Part shown: one piece after another, positions 1 through 5,568 of the stretch
How positions within the stretch are numbered: the first letter of the stretch is position 1
How the letters are laid out: every line of letters starts with the position of its first letter
Notes under the pieces: model-generated
Told to the model about the DNA's origin: nothing
Databases searched by the model: none
What the model saw: the letters and a program-made list of their open reading frames with translations, nothing else
Position numbers and translations under genes: made by a program
Source of the DNA: an uncultured Bacteroidota bacterium
Lineage (GTDB): Bacteria > Bacteroidota > Bacteroidia > 2-12-FULL-35-15
Length of the DNA stretch: 8,236 nucleotides
Direction: 5' to 3'
Assembly (NCBI GenBank): GCA_903889605.1
Contig: CAISYK010000124.1
Coordinates: forward strand, 1 to 8,236

Positions 1-56
1 CTGTAAGCACTAATGAATGGACTGCTACACTGCCTATCTTTATTACTTGGTTTATA

Positions 57-64
57 CAAAGGTA
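57..64 (-). promoter_or_regulatory. Possible -7 promoter box for a gene left of the window
   Basis: The minus strand reads TACCTTTG, a perfect match to the Bacteroidota -7 consensus TAnnTTTG. It lies beyond the putative hemC terminator, so it could start a separate leftward transcript. I find no TTG at the expected -33 distance, and bases 1-56 contain no minus-strand ATG, so the gene it would serve is not visible. Supported by the box alone. Confidence 0.3.
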
Positions 65-87
65 ACGTCATTTTATATTGCTTTTTT

Positions 88-133
88 GAAAAAAATTAAC
101 CCTCGAACTGACATCGCACCCAGTCATTTCGAG
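88..133 (-). terminator. Putative intrinsic terminator of the hemA-hemC operon
   Basis: The arms CTCGAA (102-107) and TTCGAG (128-133) pair perfectly. After one mismatch, TGAC (109-112) pairs with GTCA (123-126), leaving a 10-base loop. On the minus strand this hairpin is followed within a few bases by a run of seven T (TTAATTTTTTT), as expected of a Rho-independent terminator. It lies about 65 bp downstream of the hemC stop codon. The right arm continues into a stretch (GTCATTTCGAGCGGAG) that resembles dispersed repeats I recall from Bacteroidota intergenic DNA, so the terminator may derive from a repeat. It is an imperfect hairpin. Confidence 0.5.
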
Positions 134-198
134 CGGAGTTGAGAAAGTGCGTTGGCATTTTATCTTTCTTAACTAAACGACATTGTATTACATATTAC

Positions 199-1125
199 CT
201 ATTCTGTCATATAACTTTTCAGTTCCCTTGCAATTACATCGCCGCCTGCGGCAAGCAATTTTAAGGCTGCTGATTTTCCGGCATTATCAAAATTATCAAG
301 TTCAAAATCCATTTCAATTTCAACTTTTCTAATGCCGTCAAGCGAAAGGATATTTCCTTTAAAATGAATATTGTTTTTATCTGCAATCGCCAAAGCTGCA
401 ATAGGTATAGAGCATCCGCCTTTAAGGTTTCTTAAAAAAGACCTTTCAATTCCTGTACAAACAGCCGTTTCATGATGATTTAATGTTTTACATATTGCCT
501 CTGCCTGCGGGTCGTCTTCTCTGCAGACTATTCCCAGAGCTCCTTGTGCAGGAGCAGGCAGCATCCAGTCGAGTTCAGTTTTATTTGGGACATCCAGTCC
601 TATTCTATCAATACCTGCAGCAGCAAACAAAGCAGCATTCCAGTTTAAAGTGCTTTTTAATTTTTCCAACCTTGTATTTATATTCCCTCGGATCGACTCA
701 ATTGCGTGATTTGGATATTTATTAAGCCATTGCGCTTTTCTTCTTAAACTGCTTGTAGCTATTGTTATTCCTGCTTTTTCAGTAACAATAAAGGACGAAT
801 CCTGGTAAACCAAAACATCTTTAACATTCGCTCTTTTGGGGATAGCTGCAATTTTAAGATTTACAGGCAGCTGAGTTGGAACATCTTTGAGAGAGTGCAC
901 AGCTATGTCAATTTTGTTTGATAACAAAGCGCTGTCGAGAGTTTTGGTAAAAATACCCTGAACGCCCATTTCGTATAATGGGGAGGTTAAATTTATATCT
1001 CCTTCACTTTTTACAAGGATGATTTCAGTCTTTATTCCTTGTTCGTTCAATAACTTTTCAATAAATTTAGCTTGCCATAATGCCAGGCTGCTGTCTCTGG
1101 ATCCTATTCTAATTAGCCTGTCCAT
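199..1125 (-). CDS. hemC: Hydroxymethylbilane synthase (porphobilinogen deaminase)
   Basis: Cytosolic enzyme of tetrapyrrole synthesis that joins four porphobilinogen molecules into hydroxymethylbilane (EC 2.5.1.61). The 308-residue product has the usual family length. Visible signatures are IGSRDSSLALWQ near residue 7, HSLKDVPT with the catalytic aspartate at about D81, SSLRRK (125-130), IRGNINTRL (145-153) and PAPAQGALGIV (190-200). GGCS at 236-239 places the dipyrromethane-cofactor cysteine at C238; the usual GGCQ/VP context is here GGCSIP. The ATG start overlaps the end of hemA by 17 bp, indicating one transcript and probable translational coupling. No hemD or hemE follows inside the window. 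No truncation or odd residues were seen. Confidence 0.97.
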   Translation of the reverse strand: MDRLIRIGSRDSSLALWQAKFIEKLLNEQGIKTEIILVKSEGDINLTSPLYEMGVQGIFTKTLDSALLSNKIDIAVHSLKDVPTQLPVNLKIAAIPKRANVKDVLVYQDSSFIVTEKAGITIATSSLRRKAQWLNKYPNHAIESIRGNINTRLEKLKSTLNWNAALFAAAGIDRIGLDVPNKTELDWMLPAPAQGALGIVCREDDPQAEAICKTLNHHETAVCTGIERSFLRNLKGGCSIPIAALAIADKNNIHFKGNILSLDGIRKVEIEMDFELDNFDNAGKSAALKLLAAGGDVIARELKSYMTE

Positions 1126-2305
1126 AACGCATAAATTTGTCTACAATTTCTTTAGGTTCAATTTTTAAACCTTTATTATTCTTAAGGCCCACTACAAAAG
1201 ATTGAATAGTTTTATTCACCATTTCATCTTTCAATGTTTCATCAAGTTTCGCTAAATGAGGGCATCCTTTGCTGGCTTCGATAAGCATTTTTTTTAATGA
1301 TACAATTTGATTTCTTTTTTTATAAAAATCACTCCAATCAACAAATGCGGCAATATGAGTATTAATAATTTCATTGGCTAAAGGCAAATAAGTTTTCCTG
1401 TTTTCAAGCGACTTATTTAAGATAGCTGAAATGGTATCGATGTCTAATATTTCAACATTGCTGTTGGTTTTACAATCGGGGTGCACCGTTTGAGGGATAG
1501 ATAAATCTAAAATTAATTTTGTTCTGGAATTGACCGAATTTTCAGGAGTAACGATATATTTATCAGCAGTTGTACTTAAAATAATCACGTCAAAATCTCT
1601 CAGTTTTTCATCGATGTTTTCGTATGGCAGTAAACTAAAGCCATGCTGTACTGCTATTTCCAAGGCGGTTGAATACGTTCTGTTTGAAATTGTTAATTCG
1701 AAATGCGGAAGATAATGTTTAATGTTTTTCGAAATATTATTACCGAATTTTCCGGTTCCTATCAGCAAACATTTTGTTGGTTTTACTTCAATTTTTTCTT
1801 TTAAAATTTCAATGGCAGCATAAGAAGCGGAAACTGTTCCTTTACTTAATGCAGTCTTTGTTTTTATTTCTTTCGATGCCTGTATGCAGATATTGGCCAT
1901 CCTTTCAAATATAGGACCCAGCAAACCATTATCTTTGGATAATTTACATGCATTCTTAAATTGCCCTAAAATCTCATAATCGCCCAATATCTGGGAATCA
2001 AGGCCGGAGGCTACCTGGAATATATGTGCTAATGCGCCGTCCGAAGTTTTGACAAATTTATATTTGTCCAATAATTCCACGGACTGGCCGCAGACTGTTG
2101 TAATAATCTTTTCAGCAAGGTTTGAGGAGCCTACCCCATAGATTTCAGTTCTGTTGCAGGTGCTTAATACCACAAAGTCCTTGAATTCATAGCTTTTTGC
2201 AAGATCATAACATTCTTTTTGTTTTTCAGTAGAAATCGAAAATGCACTCCGCGTGATAATGTCCGCAGTTTTAAAAGTGATTCCAATGACAAAAATATTT
2301 TCCAT
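1109..2305 (-). CDS. hemA: Glutamyl-tRNA reductase
   Basis: First enzyme of the C5 route to 5-aminolevulinate: it reduces glutamyl-tRNA(Glu) with NADPH to glutamate-1-semialdehyde (EC 1.2.1.70), in the cytosol. The 398-residue product shows STCNRTEIYG with the catalytic cysteine at C50, SGLDSQILGDYEILGQ (100-115) in the substrate-binding region, a Rossmann GTGKFG at 183-188 for NADPH, SNRT at 207-210, LILDLSIP (264-271) and a helical C-terminal dimerisation region with ENRK at 301-304. Two usually conserved spots differ: the early HKTA reads FKTA, and GEPQ reads GDYE. Relaxed versions of this kind are, from memory, normal in Bacteroidota HemA. The ATG at 2305 follows an A-rich leader (CTAAAAAACAT) without a Shine-Dalgarno sequence. 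It is the upstream gene of the hemA-hemC operon. Confidence 0.96.
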   Translation of the reverse strand: MENIFVIGITFKTADIITRSAFSISTEKQKECYDLAKSYEFKDFVVLSTCNRTEIYGVGSSNLAEKIITTVCGQSVELLDKYKFVKTSDGALAHIFQVASGLDSQILGDYEILGQFKNACKLSKDNGLLGPIFERMANICIQASKEIKTKTALSKGTVSASYAAIEILKEKIEVKPTKCLLIGTGKFGNNISKNIKHYLPHFELTISNRTYSTALEIAVQHGFSLLPYENIDEKLRDFDVIILSTTADKYIVTPENSVNSRTKLILDLSIPQTVHPDCKTNSNVEILDIDTISAILNKSLENRKTYLPLANEIINTHIAAFVDWSDFYKKRNQIVSLKKMLIEASKGCPHLAKLDETLKDEMVNKTIQSFVVGLKNNKGLKIEPKEIVDKFMRYGQAN

Positions 2306-2349
2306 ATGTTTTTTAGTAGTGTAAATTATCTAATGACAATTTCGTAATA

Positions 2350-2395
2350 CAAAGGTCTGCACAATGATTTGCATCACACATGACAGTAATCATGT
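2350..2395 (-). promoter_or_regulatory. Candidate hemA promoter region with two dyads
   Basis: On the minus strand GACCTTTG (2357-2350) resembles the -7 box TAnnTTTG with one mismatch, and would give a leader of roughly 40 nt to hemA. No TTG sits at the -33 distance. Instead there are two perfect dyads: TGAT-N4-ATCA (2365-2376), the core of Crp/Fnr-type sites, and ACATGA-N6-TCATGT (2378-2395), which covers the -33 position. A weaker alternative promoter is TAATTTAC (2328-2321) with TTG 21 bases upstream at 2352-2350. Regulation is inferred only from position and symmetry. Confidence 0.35.
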
Positions 2396-2424
2396 AAAAA
2401 TCTGTAAAATATTTTGTAATTAAT

Positions 2425-2449
2425 CTGCGAAAACGCAGGATGTTTTTTT
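2425..2449 (+). terminator. Terminator-like hairpin on the plus strand upstream of hemA
   Basis: CTGCG (2425-2429) and CGCAG (2434-2438) form a perfect 5-bp stem around an AAAA loop, followed after GATG by seven T (2443-2449). This has the form of a short intrinsic terminator for rightward transcription. No plus-strand gene precedes it, so it might end antisense transcription from hemA or be a chance structure. The bases from here to 2613 show nothing else convincing. Confidence 0.25.
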
Positions 2450-2613
2450 GGGAAGAATATTGTAAATTATATGTTAATTATTGAAAATAAGTCATTTGGC
2501 TAATTTAATGGTTAGGTTTGTTACAGTGAACAATAGACTTATCAAGGCAGTAAAATGCTGGTTATTTAGTATATGCTTTGGGTTTTATGTGATGGATTAT
2601 TTGGGATACGGCA

Positions 2614-2823
2614 ATCTATATTGGCAAAGAGGTAACTTTGTTATTCTTTTGTAATATCATCAATAAATACAAGATCCCTCGTAAAAACTCGGGATGACAG
2701 AAATATATTCAATGTCATCCCGATTGGCTTTTCGCCTAGAGGGAACTTGTAAATCTTCAGCACTATCACTTAAGAACATGATCCATCGTAAAAACTCGGG
2801 ATGACAGAAATATATCCAATGTC
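2614..2823. repeat. 210-bp direct repeat, unit 1
   Basis: First of two adjacent units. From 2614 to 2790 it matches the sequence exactly 210 bp downstream with 9 mismatches in 177 positions (about 95 %). Each unit contains two related sub-repeats beginning with GATCC and followed by AAAACTCGGGATGACAG. The first (around 2671-2740) carries a perfect 11-bp stem, TCGGGATGACA (2689-2699) with TGTCATCCCGA (2713-2723), around a 13-base loop. The second (2778-2825) loses the outer part of its right arm at the unit junction. No credible coding capacity. Confidence 0.93.
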
Positions 2824-3034
2824 ATCTATGTTGGCAAAGAGGTAACTTTGTTATTCTTTTGTAATATCATGAATAGAAACAAGATCCCTCATAAAAACTC
2901 GGGATGACAGAAATATATTCAATGTCATCCCGATTGGCTTTTCGCCAAGATGGAACTTGTAAATCTTCAGCACTATCACTTAAGAACAAGATCCATAGTA
3001 AAAAACTCGGGATGATTGAATATTATTTAATATC
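2824..3034. repeat. 210-bp direct repeat, unit 2
   Basis: Second unit, in tandem with the first without a gap. Its first sub-repeat keeps the perfect 11-bp hairpin (2899-2909 with 2923-2933). Its final sub-repeat has drifted: CGGGATGAT (3008-3016) pairs with ATCATGCCG (3032-3040) with one mismatch. The final part of the unit is clearly more diverged than the first 177 bp. The last sub-repeat runs on through ATTGGCTATTCTCC into the neighbouring 92-bp hairpin element, so two repeat families are joined here. Confidence 0.92.
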
Positions 3035-3057
3035 ATGCCGATTGGCTATTCTCCGAT

Positions 3058-3149
3058 GCGTTAGGTATTGCAGCGTAAATCCTTTTGCCCTTGCAAAAGA
3101 TTGAAGCGAAAAGCCCGCCCATTTCTTTTTTAAGAAATGGGAACGCCCC
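3058..3149 (-). repeat. Two-hairpin dispersed element with GCGTT/AACGC ends, copy 1
   Basis: A 92-bp element bounded by GCGTTAGG (3058-3065) and GGGAACGCCCC (3139-3149), so its ends form short inverted repeats. Inside are a perfect 7-bp stem CTTTTGC (3082-3088)/GCAAAAG (3093-3099) and a perfect 10-bp stem CCCATTTCTT (3118-3127)/AAGAAATGGG (3132-3141), each with a 4-base loop. Read on the minus strand, the start GGCGTTCCC-stem-GGGcGGGC matches the element at the right edge of the window. This resembles a REP- or MITE-like family common, from memory, in Bacteroidota intergenic regions. The strong hairpin might also stop transcripts leaving the phosphatase gene. Confidence 0.8.
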
Positions 3150-3270
3150 AATAAAATGTATTATAACATATTATTTTTGAAAACAAAATATTTTTTTTAG
3201 TTACACAGAGAGTCAGGTGGTTTCACGGAGACAAACAGAGAATAATATATGAAACAATTCAGTCATGACA
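3150..3270. other. AT-rich gap downstream of the first phosphatase
   Basis: No gene seen. It contains TTACACAGAGAG (3201-3212) and a further ACAGAGAA copy just before 3245, words that recur in the other phosphatase intergenic gap. No clear stem with a T tract follows the phosphatase stop codon, so its termination signal is not evident; only a 5-bp TTTTG/CAAAA stem is present. Confidence 0.4.
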
Positions 3271-5223
3271 TTATTTTAACAGCACCATGCTGATATTCTC
3301 AGTTTTATTCCCAACCATAATCTGCAGGTTATATATTCCCTGAGGAAGTGCTTTATCCAATTCAATGGTTTCTATGATATACCGGTTGCCGGATAAAAAT
3401 TCTTTATTATAAACGATCTGTCCTAAATTATTCATCACCTGTACTTTAATTGCTGATTCCTTTTGAATAGGCATATTAATGGCAATCTTGAAAACCCCAT
3501 TGTTTGGGTTAGGGTAAACTTTTAAATCATAAGTTTTTTCATCTTTGTTAAGTTTTTTTGATGCACGGCCTGCAGTGTCAGCTAAATATGCAGGAACTTC
3601 CTCTGGAATTCCTGTAATATTAATGGATTCAGATATCGCTAAGCTCCCGTTTTTTATCACCTGTACTTTATATGAACCTGGTTTGGATGCAATAATATAA
3701 TTTTTGTTTTCCCCTGTTATGATAATATCATTTACTTTCCATTGGTAAACTGCGGCCGAATCAAATCTGGTGCGAATGGCTGTCTTTTCTATATTATTAA
3801 GTACCCTCGGCCCTTTAACAGTGATTACAGGAATCGGAGATGCTTTGGTCTTTGTCGCCGGAGCAGCAGCAGCTGGTTTGGTTAAAGTATAACTATCAAT
3901 AAGCGTATTTGCAGTATTGTAAAACTTGAATGCAAGTGAGGTTGATGTTGCTTTAATCTGTATAGCGCCATATCCAAGATTATATCTTTTCTTGCTGCCG
4001 GCTACCGGCGTTGCTTTTAAACCATATATGCTGTGCCCGCCAAGCCCATTTATAAAATACGGGAAATTATTGACTATTACCCTTTCATAAATATGGGAAT
4101 GTCCTGACATCACTGCATCAGCGCCCCATTCTTTAAAAGGCCACTGCATGTAAGAAATACTTCCATGCATTACATCAGATGCGTATGGTGAGTGATGGAA
4201 ATATACTATGTCCCATTTTGAAGCGGATGCTGCCAGCTTGTTTTTAAGCCAAATTGCCTGAACGGAGGTGCTTGAAGTGCCGCTGCTTTCCGAAGGGTTG
4301 CTGTTTATTACATAAAAATGAACATCACCTTTAACAAAGTCGTAATATCTTTCGTTTCCAGGTAATGTAAAATAGTTAAAATATGGAGAGCCGCCCGATG
4401 TCATTACATCATGATTGCCCAAGCCGGGAAAAAAACTGTTCACCTTTGCACCGGCCCCATATGTGCCTGTATATGGGTATATATATTCGTGGTAGTATTT
4501 GCCAATGTTAATATCAATGGTGGCTTTTGCTCCAGCTGGAGGATTATTATCTCCAGGAGTAATAATAAATGCAGGCTGCCATGATTTTACAAGTGCAGCT
4601 ACGGCTCCTTCATTGGTTGTATTCGAGCCGTAATCCCCTATCATGGCAAATGTAATGCCTGCAGAAACAACAACAGTGTATGGAGAAAGTCGATTGCCTG
4701 GTACAGGCATTTCCTGCGTCCCGCTTGGCAATTGCCAACCCACACTTATATGATCTGCCAAATTCTGCTCTTTATGTAGAGCCTCTATATAATACTTTTG
4801 ACCTGCGGTAAGGTATTTTACCACCGATTTCTGAGTAGTATATTTGGTCCACTCCCTGTAATTTGTCCAACCAGTAACTGAAGCTATTTTAACTTTATTC
4901 TGGGGCAGACTTGTGGTGCTCAGCCATAGCTCACTATTGTTATCACTCGCTATCCAGAAAGTATAGTTGCCCGAAACCGGGGGATAAATGTAACCCCTTA
5001 TCCTGCGCCCGTAATTATCTCCAGTATTTCTTGGGGCTTCAAACTGGCTTATTGAAGTTGCAGAAGTCGGAGCGGAATTAACCGGAATAGTTGAGATTGC
5101 ACTTCCTGTAATATTTGCCCAAGTCTCCATAGTAATAGAGCCTGTTTGAGCTTTACAGAGATTAGTAAATCCCGGCAGACTTAAAAAGCATATAATACCC
5201 CAAAATAATGTTGAACGTTTCAT
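3271..5223 (-). CDS. Secreted PA14-metallophosphoesterase with T9SS sorting domain (copy lacking the GDxxY tyrosine)
   Basis: 650-residue exported protein. Order: signal peptide (1-26, probable cut after KAQ); PA14-like carbohydrate-binding fold (about 58-182, with YIYPPVSGNYTFWIASDN); calcineurin-type phosphoesterase of the purple/tartrate-resistant acid phosphatase kind (about 190-445); Ala/Pro linker; Ig-like domain (about 463-538); and a type A sorting domain (563-650, VYPNPNNGVF) directing it to the outer membrane through T9SS. Metal motifs are GDYG (196-199), GDNN (224-227), GNHD (269-272), FHH (342-344) and GHSH (374-377). Family enzymes have GDxxY, whose Tyr binds the ferric ion; here it is Pro (P228), so metal content and activity may differ. 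It is the downstream member of a tandem paralogue pair. Substrate unknown; a phosphomonoesterase is likely but not shown. Confidence 0.92.
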   Translation of the reverse strand: MKRSTLFWGIICFLSLPGFTNLCKAQTGSITMETWANITGSAISTIPVNSAPTSATSISQFEAPRNTGDNYGRRIRGYIYPPVSGNYTFWIASDNNSELWLSTTSLPQNKVKIASVTGWTNYREWTKYTTQKSVVKYLTAGQKYYIEALHKEQNLADHISVGWQLPSGTQEMPVPGNRLSPYTVVVSAGITFAMIGDYGSNTTNEGAVAALVKSWQPAFIITPGDNNPPAGAKATIDINIGKYYHEYIYPYTGTYGAGAKVNSFFPGLGNHDVMTSGGSPYFNYFTLPGNERYYDFVKGDVHFYVINSNPSESSGTSSTSVQAIWLKNKLAASASKWDIVYFHHSPYASDVMHGSISYMQWPFKEWGADAVMSGHSHIYERVIVNNFPYFINGLGGHSIYGLKATPVAGSKKRYNLGYGAIQIKATSTSLAFKFYNTANTLIDSYTLTKPAAAAPATKTKASPIPVITVKGPRVLNNIEKTAIRTRFDSAAVYQWKVNDIIITGENKNYIIASKPGSYKVQVIKNGSLAISESINITGIPEEVPAYLADTAGRASKKLNKDEKTYDLKVYPNPNNGVFKIAINMPIQKESAIKVQVMNNLGQIVYNKEFLSGNRYIIETIELDKALPQGIYNLQIMVGNKTENISMVLLK

Positions 5224-5296
5224 TTTTAATAATTTGACACGGTGATCCTGAATTTTATTCCGCTCTTTTTTTAAACAGAATAAGGCTTTTGCTTAA

Positions 5297-5304
5297 CAAA
5301 GTTA
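5297..5304 (-). promoter_or_regulatory. -7 promoter box upstream of the first phosphatase gene
   Basis: The minus strand reads TAACTTTG, a perfect TAnnTTTG match about 74 bp upstream of the ATG, predicting a leader of about 65-70 nt. No TTG is found 17-23 bases further upstream, so a -33 element is lacking or weak. It implies that this gene can be transcribed on its own rather than only by read-through from its paralogue. Confidence 0.45.
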
Positions 5305-5392
5305 TAATTGACACAACCTGTATTCATAGGGTTTTCGTTAAAACACAACTTTTTATAGCCGGCTTAAATTTTATTGCTAACCAATTAGTTTG

Positions 5393-5466
5393 TCCTCTAT
5401 GTTTCTCTGTGAAAAATCATCTTTTAATCTTTGAGTAACAAAATATTACACAGAGAACAAAGGAGA
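5393..5466. repeat. Inverted CACAGAGAA repeat between the phosphatase genes
   Basis: TTCTCTGTG (5403-5411) and CACAGAGAA (5449-5457) are perfect inverted copies, and similarity extends imperfectly outward (TCCTCTATG at 5393-5401 against CAAAGGAGA at 5458-5466). A further CAGAGAAAA follows near 5482, and related ACACAGAGAG/ACAGAGAA words lie downstream of the other phosphatase gene at 3201-3245. This is a dispersed repeat type I recall from Bacteroidota intergenic regions. It could fold into a long stem-loop in the transcript leaving the upstream phosphatase. The rest of this 345-bp gap shows only the -7 box. Confidence 0.6.
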
Positions 5467-5568
5467 AGACAAAAAGCATAACAGAGAAAATAAGTTTGGA
5501 TTTAAACTAAAATAATTAATTCAATGCCGGGTTTTTTACTAGTTTTTGAAGTTCCATGCATGCCCTAA

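Noticed and set aside
483..725. Plus-strand open frame inside hemC; similar frames at 1530-1715, 5843-6043, 6957-7196 and 7843-8046.
   Set aside because: All lie opposite well-supported minus-strand genes and show no motifs of their own.
2633..2640. TAACTTTG promoter-like box on the plus strand in each 210-bp unit (also 2843-2850).
   Set aside because: No -33 element at the right distance and no gene downstream on that strand.
2508..2654. Plus-strand 48-codon open frame (MVRFVTVNNRLIKAVKC...) upstream of hemA, with a TAGGTTTG box overlapping its start.
   Set aside because: Short, no recognisable family, its last part lies inside the 210-bp repeat, and the box overlaps the start codon rather than preceding it. 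Probably chance.
2671..3040. CRISPR array, considered because of four similar sub-repeats.
   Set aside because: The intervals between sub-repeats are themselves repeated, units are irregular, and no cas genes are present.
2904..3104. Plus-strand open frame of 66 codons across the tandem repeats.
   Set aside because: It is composed of repeat and hairpin-element sequence and has no protein-like features.
3058..3149. Integron attC-like reading of GTTAGG...AACGCC.
   Set aside because: An attC site needs RYYYAAC on the left and GTTRRRY on the right. Here the GTTAGG word is on the left and the right end reads GGGAAC, so the arrangement does not fit.
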